A stretch of DNA of 22,790 nt from an uncultured Alistipes sp. (GTDB taxonomy: Bacteria; Bacteroidota; Bacteroidia; Bacteroidales; Rikenellaceae), in assembly GCA_900544265.1 (NCBI GenBank), contig UQUQ01000034.1:1-22790 (forward strand), in the 5' to 3' direction. A program made the translations under genes and the position numbers. The notes under the pieces were generated by a model that was not told where the DNA came from, did not search any database, and saw only the letters and a list, made by a program, of their open reading frames with translations. Positions within the stretch are counted from its first letter, which is position 1. Each line of letters opens with the position of its first letter. Positions 7,930 to 16,900 of this stretch are shown piece by piece.

Positions 7930-7997
7930 CGCAACGGCCGCCGGCCGGAGTTATACGTTTTACGGAGTTTTCTACCCGAATCCATGTTTTGCGTGCC

Positions 7998-8027
7998 GCC
8001 GCAGGGAGCCGCAGGAAGCCGCAGGGA
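7998..8027. repeat. Three tandem decamers GCCGCAGGRA
   Basis: Three head-to-tail 10-base units start at 7998, 8008 and 8018; the middle one differs by one base. They begin immediately after the response regulator stop codon (read leftward) and lie about 70 bases upstream of the CMD/cupin -7 box. One-helical-turn spacing would suit a protein-binding array, but simple sequence expansion is equally possible. Confidence 0.65.
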
Positions 8028-8032
8028 AGGGA

Positions 8033-8722
8033 TCATGCGTGCAGGCGGTAGCCGACGCCCCGGGCGTTGACGATCTGCACCGACGGATCGGCAGCCAGCA
8101 GGCGGCGCAGCCGCGTGATGAAGACGTGCAGGCTCCGGGCGTTGAAGAAGGTGTCGTCGCCCCAGATGCGCTGCAGGATCAGCTGCGTCGGGACGATCTC
8201 GCCCATGCGCTCGCACAGCATCTCCAGCACCCCGGCTTCGCGGGCCGAGAGTTCGCGCACGTGCACGCCGTCCGCGAGCGTCTGCCGCTCGGGATCAAAC
8301 TGAAAGCGGCCGACGGCGTAGTGCACCCCGGCGGCGGGCCGCGCCGCGCGGCTGCGCCCGACGAGCGACCGGACGCGCACAACCAGCTCACTCATGGCGA
8401 AGGGCTTGCGCAGGTAGTCGTTACCACCCGTCTCGAAGCCGCGCACCACATCCTCGGCCGCCGAGCGGGCCGAGAGGAAGAGGATCGGCACGTCGGCCGA
8501 GCGGCGGCGCAGCGCCCCGGCAAAGGTGTAGCCGTCCATGCCGGGCATCATGATGTCGGTGACGACCACGTCGGGCCGGCAGGCGTCGAAGCGCCGCAGC
8601 CCCTCGGCGCCGTCGTAGGCCACCGTGACGTCGAATTCCCGTTCGCCGAGCGTGTCGGCGATGATGTCGGCCAGTGTCCGCTCGTCCTCGACGAGCAGCA
8701 TGCGGATCTTATCGTTCTTCAT
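8033..8722 (-). CDS. OmpR/PhoB-type response regulator
   Basis: A 229-aa cytoplasmic transcription factor. The receiver domain (about 6-120) has the acidic pair Glu12-Asp13, phospho-acceptor Asp56 in DVVVTDIMMPGMDG, Ser84, and Lys106 in the YLRKPF motif. The C-terminal winged helix (about 135-228) shows ELSAREAGVLEML, RIWGDD and RSLHVFITRLRRLL, ending VNARGVGYRL, all typical of the OmpR class. The ATG lies inside the end of the kinase gene (14-bp overlap), so the two are translationally coupled partners. The class binds direct repeats spaced by one helical turn; a matching array of TTAA repeats lies upstream of the kinase (10244-10280). Its targets probably include the divergent GLPGLI/barrel genes. 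Confidence 0.95.
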   Translation of the reverse strand: MKNDKIRMLLVEDERTLADIIADTLGEREFDVTVAYDGAEGLRRFDACRPDVVVTDIMMPGMDGYTFAGALRRRSADVPILFLSARSAAEDVVRGFETGGNDYLRKPFAMSELVVRVRSLVGRSRAARPAAGVHYAVGRFQFDPERQTLADGVHVRELSAREAGVLEMLCERMGEIVPTQLILQRIWGDDTFFNARSLHVFITRLRRLLAADPSVQIVNARGVGYRLHA

Positions 8723-10184
8723 CGGGCAGAATCAGTGTGAAGGTCGAACCGCGCCCCGGCGCGCTCTCGACCGAGACCGTACCGCCGTGGCGTGTCACGA
8801 TCAGCCGCACGTAGTAGAGCCCCAGTCCGAAGCCCTTGACGTCGTGGCGGTCTCCGGTCGGCACGCGGTAGAATTTTTCAAAGATGTGGGCCTGCGCCGT
8901 GCGGTCCATGCCGATGCCGTTGTCCGCAACGCGCAGCTCGACCCCTTTTGCAGTGCGCCGGGCCGTGAGGAGAACCGACACCCGCTCGACAGAATATTTC
9001 AGCGCGTTGTCCACCAGGTTGTCCAGCACGTGCCCGAGGTGAAAGCGGTCGGCCGTTACCGCGAGGTCCGCCGGCTCGACACGCACCGTGATTTCGGCCC
9101 GGCCGCGGGCCTTCATCCGGAATTTTGCGGCCGTCTCGTCGAGCAGCGCCCCGAGTGCGAAGCGCTCGCGGCGGAGCGTGAACTCCTCGCGCTCCTCGAC
9201 GCTCATCGTCAGGATGCGCTGCACCATGCCGCCCAGCGCGGCCAGCTGTTCGCGGATGACTGTAAGGTACCTCCCGCGGCGCACCGGGTCGTCGGCCGCC
9301 CCGAAGTCGAGCAGGGCGTCGTTCGCGGCGTTGGCCACGGCAATCGGGGTCTTCAGCTCGTGGGTGATGTTGTGCGTCAGGTCGAGGCGCATCTCCTCGA
9401 GCGTCTTCTGCCGGAAGAGCGTGCGCAGCAGGTAGATCAGCGCCCCGGCCACGGCCGCAAGCATCAGGAGCGACGAAAAGATCACCCCGGCCATGTCGCG
9501 CAGAAGCTGCCGGTCGGGGTTCTCGATGCGCAGGCGGAAGAGCAGCTCGTCGTCGGTCGTGAGCGGCGTCGTGAAGGTCAGCGGGTCCGTAAGCCGCAGC
9601 GAGTCGTTGCACGCCGCAAGGACCACCTCCCCGTCCGCAGGCGGGCGCGAGGAGATGAGCTGCGCCGTGGAGGTTGAATCGGCCTCTCCCTGCACGATAT
9701 CCACCAGATGGGGCAGGTCGATGCCCGCCGCCGCGAGGTTGCACGTGAGCAGCGAGTCGTAGCGCGCCATGTTGAGCCGCAGGACATAGACCGACGGGAT
9801 GCGGATCTCCTGCCGGATGTGGCGGGTCGTTTCGCCGTCCGAGATGCTGATATCGTGGTGGAGCGTATCGGATTTCGGGGTGAAGGTGATGCTCTTGCCC
9901 GCGCCGCCGAGATTCTTCACCGAAACCGACTGAATCATGTCCACCTGGATCGAGTCGATGTTTCCCGACGAGGAGAAGGTGATTTGGCTTTTTTGCCCGG
10001 AGGGTTTGTTGCCCAGCAGCAGGTCGTCGTAGGCGGCGCGCGTCATGGCCTGCATCACCTGCCGCGAGAACTCGCGCCGGCGGTCGCGGTACATGCCCGC
10101 GAGGCTCCACGCCTGCACGGCGACGAGCACCGCCAGCGTGACGGTAACCAGAAGCGATATGCGGCCGAAGCGACGTTTGTTCAT
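8709..10184 (-). CDS. Sensor histidine kinase
   Basis: A 491-aa inner-membrane kinase. Transmembrane segments lie at about 10-31 and 231-254, enclosing a periplasmic sensor region of about 200 residues with no fold I recognise; no HAMP domain is evident. The H-box has His275 in THELKTP. The ATP-binding part has the N-box (DNLVDNALKYS, about 388-398), G1 (DNGIG, 421-425), F-box (IFEKFY) and G2 (GFGLGLYY, 451-458). It ends in LILPDEER and overlaps the regulator start. A -7 box (10210-10217) lies 25 bases before the ATG. The divergent neighbour is a GLPGLI/outer-membrane barrel pair, an arrangement suggesting that it senses an envelope or outer-membrane cue. The signal is unknown. Confidence 0.95.
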   Translation of the reverse strand: MNKRRFGRISLLVTVTLAVLVAVQAWSLAGMYRDRRREFSRQVMQAMTRAAYDDLLLGNKPSGQKSQITFSSSGNIDSIQVDMIQSVSVKNLGGAGKSITFTPKSDTLHHDISISDGETTRHIRQEIRIPSVYVLRLNMARYDSLLTCNLAAAGIDLPHLVDIVQGEADSTSTAQLISSRPPADGEVVLAACNDSLRLTDPLTFTTPLTTDDELLFRLRIENPDRQLLRDMAGVIFSSLLMLAAVAGALIYLLRTLFRQKTLEEMRLDLTHNITHELKTPIAVANAANDALLDFGAADDPVRRGRYLTVIREQLAALGGMVQRILTMSVEEREEFTLRRERFALGALLDETAAKFRMKARGRAEITVRVEPADLAVTADRFHLGHVLDNLVDNALKYSVERVSVLLTARRTAKGVELRVADNGIGMDRTAQAHIFEKFYRVPTGDRHDVKGFGLGLYYVRLIVTRHGGTVSVESAPGRGSTFTLILPDEER

Positions 10185-10209
10185 CCCGAGTGCGGCGTTT
10201 TGTGCGAAA

Positions 10210-10217
10210 CAAAGGTA
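10210..10217 (-). promoter_or_regulatory. -7 box for the kinase-regulator operon
   Basis: The minus strand reads TACCTTTG, a full match to TAnnTTTG. No TTTG is present at -33. The phased TTAA array begins 26 bases upstream, the usual place for an activating OmpR-type regulator. Confidence 0.5.
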
Positions 10218-10243
10218 CGCATAAAAACGCCACGGCCGACTGC

Positions 10244-10280
10244 GTTAAGACTATTTAACATTCGTTAACGGAGCGTTAAC
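10244..10280. promoter_or_regulatory. Phased TTAA repeats, probable response-regulator operator
   Basis: TTAA occurs at 10245, 10255, 10265 and 10276, inside hexamers GTTAAG, TTTAAC, GTTAAC and GTTAAC. The last two are exact and share the CGTTAAC core. Spacings of 10, 10 and 11 bases put all copies on one DNA face. The array sits midway between the kinase -7 box (10210-10217) and the divergent GLPGLI-gene -7 box (10303-10310). OmpR-class regulators bind such direct repeats; assignment to the neighbouring regulator is inference. Confidence 0.55.
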
Positions 10281-10302
10281 CATCGCCTGCCGGATTTCGT
10301 GC

Positions 10303-10310
10303 GACCTTTG
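10303..10310 (+). promoter_or_regulatory. -7 box for the GLPGLI/barrel operon
   Basis: GACCTTTG matches TAnnTTTG at all but the first fixed base, 27 bases before the ATG at 10338. No -33 TTTG is present at 19-21 bases; instead the TTAA array ends 22 bases upstream, as expected of an activator-dependent promoter. Confidence 0.4.
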
Positions 10311-10337
10311 TCATCGGAACAAAAACCGATATTTGCC

Positions 10338-11201
10338 ATGAAAAAACTTCTTGTCGTCACCCTGGCCGCCCTTGCGGCCTCGATCTGCGCGGTACAGGCG
10401 CAGCAGACCCTCGTAACCTATACGCCCGACGGCGTCAAGACCTACGACACGACCGAACCGTCGAGCGAGGTGCTCGACACGACGCGCTTCGTCGTCAGCT
10501 ACCGTATGCTCTACCATCAGCGGCCCGAAAACGACGACCCGATGGAGGACCTCCTGCTGCTCCAGGTCGGGCGCAACGTCACGAAATGCTACTCCTACAA
10601 GACGTGGCAGACCGATTCGCTGGTGCGCGTCACGCCGCCCGAGCAGGTGTTGGCCAACCTCGGGAGTTTCCACGGCGGCGTGCAGGACGTCATCTTCCGT
10701 GACCAGGAGGCCGGCCGCCTGACTCATATCGATCAGATCGACATGGACCATCTGCTCTACACCGAGCCCCTGCCCGCAATCGACTGGGAGCTTGCCGACG
10801 GCGAGCGGTCGATCCTCGGCTATGCGTGCCGCCGGGCCCGCTGCTCCTTCCGCGGCCGCAACTACGAGGCGTGGTATGCGCCCGACATTGCCGTGAGCGT
10901 CGGGCCGTGGAAGTTCGGCGGGCTGCCGGGGCTGATCCTTGCCATCCGGGACGATGCCGAGGTGCTCGACCTGGAGGCCACGGGTGTGGAAGAGCGCGTC
11001 GAGCCCATCCGCATGACCAAGCGCAACTACATGAAAGCCAGCCGTAAAAAATACCGCGAGCTCAAGCAGAAGATAATGACCGACCCGATCGGTTACCTCA
11101 CGAACAACTCGAACGTGCGGATGACCGTCAAGAACGAGGACGGCACGCCTCTCGGGCCGGGTGATTTGCTGCGCGGCTACAATCCGATCGAACTCGAATA
11201 A
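10338..11201 (+). CDS. GLPGLI family protein
   Basis: A 287-aa exported protein with a signal peptide (residues 1-22, ending CAVQAQ). The family-defining GLPGLI motif is at residues 195-200, in the context GPWKFGGLPGLILAI. Before it comes the usual IDWELADGERSILGYACRRA segment, in which a residue set around a conserved Cys precedes AWYAPDI. Members are restricted to Bacteroidota and have no established function; they commonly sit beside TonB-dependent/outer-membrane barrel genes and two-component genes, as here. I chose the ATG at 10338 for the signal peptide; the frame opens 13 codons earlier. The next gene starts 13 bases after the stop, so they form an operon. A periplasmic partner role for the barrel protein is inference. 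Confidence 0.92.
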   Translation: MKKLLVVTLAALAASICAVQAQQTLVTYTPDGVKTYDTTEPSSEVLDTTRFVVSYRMLYHQRPENDDPMEDLLLLQVGRNVTKCYSYKTWQTDSLVRVTPPEQVLANLGSFHGGVQDVIFRDQEAGRLTHIDQIDMDHLLYTEPLPAIDWELADGERSILGYACRRARCSFRGRNYEAWYAPDIAVSVGPWKFGGLPGLILAIRDDAEVLDLEATGVEERVEPIRMTKRNYMKASRKKYRELKQKIMTDPIGYLTNNSNVRMTVKNEDGTPLGPGDLLRGYNPIELE

Positions 11202-11214
11202 CCCGCAGCGTCGC

Positions 11215-13785
11215 ATGAAGTGGATTGCATTTTTCATTGTCTTGCTGGGATTTGCCGCAACCGCATCGGCGCAGGAGCTGACGGGCCGTGTCGTGGATGC
11301 CGCGGACGGACGTCCCGTCGCCGGAGCGATCGTGCTGGCGGCCGACAGCACGGGCCACCAGGCGGGCTATACGACCTCGGGAGCCGACGGCACCTACCGC
11401 CTCCGGCCGCGTGCGGGGCGGCACGTCGCCCGCATCGAGGTCTCGATGATGGGCTACCGCACGCAGCGGTTCGATGCCGCCCGCGTGCCACGGGAGATCC
11501 GTCTCGAAGCCGGTGCCGTCGCGATCCGCGAGGTCGAGATCCGCGCGCCGCGCCTTTCGCTACGGGGCGACACGGTAAGCTACAACGTCGCGAGCTTCAC
11601 CGAGGCGCAGGACCGCACGATCGCCGACGTACTGCGCAAGATGCCCGGCATCGAGGTCGAAAAGACGGGCGAAATCCGCTACAACGGCAAGGCGATCAAC
11701 CGCTTCTACATCGACGGACTGGACATGCTCGACGGCCGCTATGGATTGGCGACGAACAACATCGCCCCGCAGGATGTGGCGAGCGTCGAGGTGATGGAGA
11801 ACCACCAGCCGATCAAGGCCCTGCGCGACATGATCTACAGCGACCGTGCGGCGCTGAACCTCCGCCTGAAAAAGCAGGCCCGGGCACACTGGACCGGCAC
11901 GCTGCGCGCTGCGGCGGGCGCCTCGACCGACGAGGTGCTCTGGAACGGCTCGGCCTTCGCCATGCGTATCGCGTCGGGCAGCCAGTCGATGTACAACGTC
12001 AAGGGCGAGAACACGGGCGGCGACCCGACGGCCGATTTGCGGCAGTTGAGCGTCGACGACCTGCTCAACGGCGGCGCCAACCGCTACGCGACACCCGAGT
12101 GGTTCTCGACGGGGCTCTCCGAGGCGCCGCTCGACGACCGGCGCACGCGGATGAACCGATCGCTCGCGGCCAGTGCGGACAACCTCTGGAAACTCTCCGA
12201 CGACTACCAGTTGAACGCCCACGTCGCCTGCGCCGCCGACCGCACGCAGTCGGACTACGCGGCCCGCACGGTCCGCTACCTGAGCGACGGCGAGCGCATC
12301 GAGGAGCTCGGCGAGCAGGCCCGGCTGCGCAACCGCCAGGTCACGGCGCAGGTGCGGCTGCAGGCCAACACCGAGCGGGTCTACCTGCGCGAGCGGCTCG
12401 CGGCCGACCTTGTCTGGAGCGACTTCCGCTCCCTCGTCTCGGGCACCTATCCCAACCGGCAGCAGAGTGCGGCGCCCGCCTTCCGCGTGGAGAACGATCT
12501 GGACTACATCCGCCGCACGGGACGCCACGCGATGACCGTCACCTCGAACATGCTGTGGCTCACGCAGCCGCAGCAGCTGGATGTCGTGCGCGAAGGCTCC
12601 GCGCAGCGGCAACAGCTCAATGTCGGCCTGCTGCGCATGAACCACAACGCCGCCTGGGACATGCAGGCCGGACGCCGCTGGTCGTTCCGCCTCAAAGGGG
12701 GCGTCGCGGGCCTGCTGCGCGACTTTGAAAGCACGCTGACGGGCGTCGCAACGGAGGCGGCACACGGCGACGCCCGCTTCGGATACGTCGGTCCCTACGT
12801 GCAGCCCGCCGCCACGTTCCGCTCCTCGCGCCTGCGCCTTACGTGCGAACTGCCCGCAGCGTGGCGCCACTACTGGTCCGGACAGCGGCAGGCCGACCTG
12901 CCCGTCTGGGACAGCCGCATCATGGCCCGCTGGGAGGTCTCGGCCTACTGGGCCCTTTCGGCCTCGGCATCGACGGGGCAGGCGGCTCCGGACGACAGCA
13001 GGATCTATCCCTGCGTGCTGCTGCGCGACTACCGCACGCTCTGCGCGGGCACCTCGTCGCTCGAGCAGGCGTGGCACACCACCTTCTCCGCGGCGGCCAA
13101 CTACAAGAACCCGCTGAGCGGCCTGTTCGCCTACCTCATGGCGTGGGGCAGCCGGAGCCGCCTGCCGCTGCTCGCCACGCAGCGCTTCGAGGGCGACTAC
13201 CTCGTCGGCGGCTGGGCGGAGCAGACGACAAACACCTCGTCGTGGCAACTCTCGGCGGGCATCAGCAAGAACCTCGACGCCCTGCACGGGCAGGCGGGGC
13301 TCGATGCCTCCTTCATGAACGCCGATGCGCAGATGCTGCAGGAGGGGAGTCGCATGCCGTACCGCAACCGGACGCTCACCCTCTCGCCGCGCATCAACCT
13401 CCGCTTCGCGCGCTGGATCAACGCCGAATACCGGCTCAACTACCGCTACACGCAGCTGAAGATCGAGGGCTCGGGCACCTCGGCGCGCCACGCCGCCGAC
13501 CAGCGGCTGACCGTCAGCCTCTCTCCAACCGAACGCCTCGTCATCCGCCTGACGGGCGAGCACTACTACACGCAGCTCTCCGACACGCAGTCCAAGCACC
13601 TGCTTCTGGCCGATGCCTCGGTGAGCTGGAAGATCGGCGAGCGCTGGGAACTTTCGGCCACGGCGGCGAACCTGCTCGGCGAAACAGCCTACGCCTACAC
13701 GCTCTTCGACGCCTTGAGCTCCTCGTCGTGCCGCTACGCCATCCGCCCGCGCGACCTCTACCTCGGCGCCACGTGGCGCTTCTGA
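11215..13785 (+). CDS. Outer-membrane beta-barrel protein with carboxypeptidase-like domain (TonB-receptor-like)
   Basis: An 856-aa protein. A signal peptide (1-19) is followed by a carboxypeptidase-regulatory-like/CNA-B domain (about 21-105: ELTGRVVDAADGRPVAGA). Next comes a plug-like segment (about 115-215) with GDTVSYNVASF, ADVLRKMPGIEVEKTGEIRYNGKAI in parts, and FYIDGLDML. The remainder is a large beta-barrel ending Trp-Arg-Phe. This layout fits the outer-membrane beta-barrel family often annotated as TonB-dependent receptor; I see no clear TonB box. The ATG at 11215 fits the signal peptide and lies 13 bases after the GLPGLI stop. The pair is divergent from the kinase/regulator genes and probably under their control. 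The ligand is unknown; nothing in the region points to a SusD partner. Confidence 0.9.
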   Translation: MKWIAFFIVLLGFAATASAQELTGRVVDAADGRPVAGAIVLAADSTGHQAGYTTSGADGTYRLRPRAGRHVARIEVSMMGYRTQRFDAARVPREIRLEAGAVAIREVEIRAPRLSLRGDTVSYNVASFTEAQDRTIADVLRKMPGIEVEKTGEIRYNGKAINRFYIDGLDMLDGRYGLATNNIAPQDVASVEVMENHQPIKALRDMIYSDRAALNLRLKKQARAHWTGTLRAAAGASTDEVLWNGSAFAMRIASGSQSMYNVKGENTGGDPTADLRQLSVDDLLNGGANRYATPEWFSTGLSEAPLDDRRTRMNRSLAASADNLWKLSDDYQLNAHVACAADRTQSDYAARTVRYLSDGERIEELGEQARLRNRQVTAQVRLQANTERVYLRERLAADLVWSDFRSLVSGTYPNRQQSAAPAFRVENDLDYIRRTGRHAMTVTSNMLWLTQPQQLDVVREGSAQRQQLNVGLLRMNHNAAWDMQAGRRWSFRLKGGVAGLLRDFESTLTGVATEAAHGDARFGYVGPYVQPAATFRSSRLRLTCELPAAWRHYWSGQRQADLPVWDSRIMARWEVSAYWALSASASTGQAAPDDSRIYPCVLLRDYRTLCAGTSSLEQAWHTTFSAAANYKNPLSGLFAYLMAWGSRSRLPLLATQRFEGDYLVGGWAEQTTNTSSWQLSAGISKNLDALHGQAGLDASFMNADAQMLQEGSRMPYRNRTLTLSPRINLRFARWINAEYRLNYRYTQLKIEGSGTSARHAADQRLTVSLSPTERLVIRLTGEHYYTQLSDTQSKHLLLADASVSWKIGERWELSATAANLLGETAYAYTLFDALSSSSCRYAIRPRDLYLGATWRF

Positions 13786-13872
13786 CCCGCGCATCGTCCG
13801 GGCCCGGCCTGCCTGCATTCCCATCCGCCGGGTGTCCTCCGTTCCGGAGACAGCGTCGCCGGACAATCCGAA

Positions 13873-13907
13873 AAAAGGCCCCGATGCCGTGTGCACCGGG
13901 GCCTTTT
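13873..13907. terminator. Bidirectional intrinsic terminator
   Basis: AAAAGGCCCCG (13873-13883) pairs perfectly with CGGGGCCTTTT (13897-13907) around a 13-base loop. A- and T-runs on the two flanks make it usable in both directions. It lies between the convergent barrel gene and the 1791-aa protein gene. Confidence 0.85.
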
Positions 13908-13929
13908 GATCCATTCGGACGCGGGCGGC

Positions 13930-16900
13930 TCATCGGTCCGTCTCGACGTCGATCGCCCAGTAGGCGTTGGCGTTCGTCGTGCCCGAGCCGCGGCCGAAGC
14001 GCGCACCGTACATGCTCACGCGCAGCAGCCGGGCCCGCGTACCCGCCGGGAAGACGAAGGTCTCGTAATCCGTGGGGCTGTTGCCGACACCGGGCGTGAG
14101 CTGCATGCCCATGACGTGTCCGCGGCCAAGGTTGTCCGGCGTCCAGTCGTCGGACGTGACCTTCGTCCAGTGGTAGCCGTCGTCCGAAATCTCAAAGTCG
14201 AAATAGTACTGGCGGCGGCTCTGCGTGTTGCGGCAGTAGCCGAGCGACACCTGCCGGATCGTGACGGGCTCGTCACCCAGGTAGAACTGCACGTGCGGCG
14301 AGCCACCCTGGCTCCACTGCGTGTGCGGGTCGCCGTCGGTGAGGTTGCGCAGCTGCTCGCGGCTGCCGTCGCCCGAGACGGGCTCCTTCGAGATGAATCC
14401 ATAGCGGACCGTATAGACGCTCGCCACGCGCCCGGCGGCCGTGCAGGTGAAGGTCACGCACGTGCCGTCGTCGCGACGCGAGACCTCGACACCCGGCTCG
14501 CCCTCGGCGACGATGCGCGGCAGGGCGTCGTAGTCGAGCGCCACGGGAACCGTGTATTCGAGCACCTCGCGGTGAAAGTCCGCGAGCGGCTTCCCGTCGA
14601 CGGTGATCCGCGCCAGGTAGGCGAAGCGGTCGTAGAAGCCCGCCGACTCGTCGCGGCAGGGCGGCACCGCATCGTCGCAGACCGCAGCAACGGCCTCGGG
14701 ACCGAGGCGGTCGCGGAGCTGCTGCAGGTAGAGGCTCTGCGGGGTCATCTTCCGCCCGACGCTGTATTCGCAGGCCTTGTAGTTGGGCACGTTGCCCGGA
14801 TCGACCTCCGCCATGACGAAGGGCAGGCGGTCGGCGGCGTCGGACTGCCCGAAGAGGTAGTTGGCCGCCAGCGGGCTCTGGCTGATGATGAACTTGCCCT
14901 CGTTGTTGTAGAGCGTATAGTTGGCACCCGACCATCCGTGCGCCGTGCCGTTGTTCCAGCGGTTCTGCACGTAGATGCGCCCCTTCACGTTGTCGTACAG
15001 ACCGCCCGTTGACCAGCGCAGGTGGGGTTCGTTGGCGTCGAATTGGTAGTCGGTGCGGTCGGCGAGGAAGACGTTGGGACCCATGACGTTGCCCATGACG
15101 ATGAAGCCGTGGCGCGTGAAGCGGGCGTAGTTGCGCTGGTTGAGCACCAGCGTACCGCCCGAATTGGTGAAGCTGTAGCGGCGCTCGCCGCCCGTTCCGC
15201 TGACCGGTTCGAGGCAGTTGACATCCTGCACGGTGGCCCACCTTACGCCGCCCGAAACCGAGACGGCGACGTCGATGTGGTAGCTCGTGAGGCGGCGCAC
15301 CCAGACGTTCTCGGCGTTGCCGAGGCGGACACCGACCTGCGCGTGACACTCGTCGTCATAGAACTTGTAGTCGACGCCGAAGGCGGAGTTTTGCGCCGTG
15401 CCCTTCTTGCTGAAGCGCGAGATGAGCTGGAGATTCTCGACGCCCGCATGCGCGACGCGACGCGCGGACGAGAAGTGTGCCGCCGTCGAGATGCCGTACT
15501 TGCGGTCGAGCGGGTCGACCACCGGCTCGACGAGCGTCACCGTACCCGCCGCAAGGTCCACGGCAGCCACCGTGCGCTCCTGGCAGACATCCGTATAGGC
15601 ACGCTCGACCTTGCCGTTGCGGGCCCACTGGTTGGCCGAGAGCAGCCCCGGGGCCTCCGTGATGACATCCATGCGCAGGTCCTGCGCCCACGCGGCATTG
15701 ACGGCCCGGCGGATCAGGATGTTGTCCCCGGGGGTAAAGCCCGAGACATCGGCCAGATGCAGCGTCCGCGCACCGGCCGGCACGTACTGGTCGGTGATCG
15801 CCACTTCGGCCCCGACCTCGATGTTTCCGCCGCCGATCTCGAACAGCGCATCGTTCTTGTTGTAGGAGTCGGAGACCCACGTCGCCACGACCTTCGTCAC
15901 ACCCGCCTCGGGGCTTTCCGACTGTGCATAGTCGAACCAGTTGTCGGGGCCGAGCGGCTTCACGAACTCGCGGATCGACTCGTGTCCGTCGCCCTCGCCG
16001 CGGATGACGACGCCGTCATACTCGATGCGGATCGGACGCGAGATGCGGTAGGTGCCGGCCTTGAGCAGCACGGCGCCGCGGAGTCCCTCCGCATCGGCCG
16101 GAATGCGGCCGAGCATCTCCACGGCGCGCTGGATACGCTCCGTATCGTCGGACGACACATCGTCCGACGGTTCGAGCACGATCCGCACGGGGACGTTCGG
16201 CAGCGGCACGCCGCCGCCCCCGTATCCGGCATTGGAGTAGTCCGGCACGGTATTGCCGCGGTAGTCGGGCAGATAGACCAGCCGCCCGTCGCGCAGCACG
16301 ATCGGAGGGTAGGGCGACGCATAGGTGTAGCGCTCCACCGCCTCGTCCATGGCCGTGAAGCAGCAGGCGTCGTATACGGGCGTCTGCCCCTCGAAGCGGA
16401 ACTCCATGCGATAGGTTCCCGCCTGCGAGGCCTTCACGTCGGGCTGCAGGCGCACCGTCTCCCCCTTGCGGACGGAAAGCGGCTCCGCCTCGTACAGGAC
16501 CGTGCCGTCGGGCGCTACAAGGCGCCCTGCAAGGCGGATGTCCTCCCGCGCCGCAACGTAAAATGCGGGGACCTGCCCACCGCACCGCACAAGCGCCGGG
16601 CGTCCCGGCGCCAGCACCATGCCGTCGTACTCGGGACGGATGCGCGCCAGATCGCACGTGGGGTAGTCGGGGCGCTGCGTGGCGCCGTCGACCAGCTGCC
16701 GCCGGAAGACGAAGAAGTTGTAGATCTCGATGCTGCCGTCGGCCATCTCGCCCGTAATCATCACGTAGCGCGCCGTGATCGGCTTGTCGAGCATCTCGAT
16801 GAAGAACTTGTTGCCGTTGGCGTCGGGCAGGTCATGGGCATCCTGCTCGTAGGCCACCTGCCAGCCCTTCGGGGCCGCATAACCCTCCAGCCCCGCACGT

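Noticed and set aside
11560..13914. Long minus-strand open frame (about 784 codons) opposite the outer-membrane barrel gene
   Set aside because: Low-complexity Arg/Ala/Val composition and no motifs; the plus strand encodes a complete signal peptide, plug and barrel.
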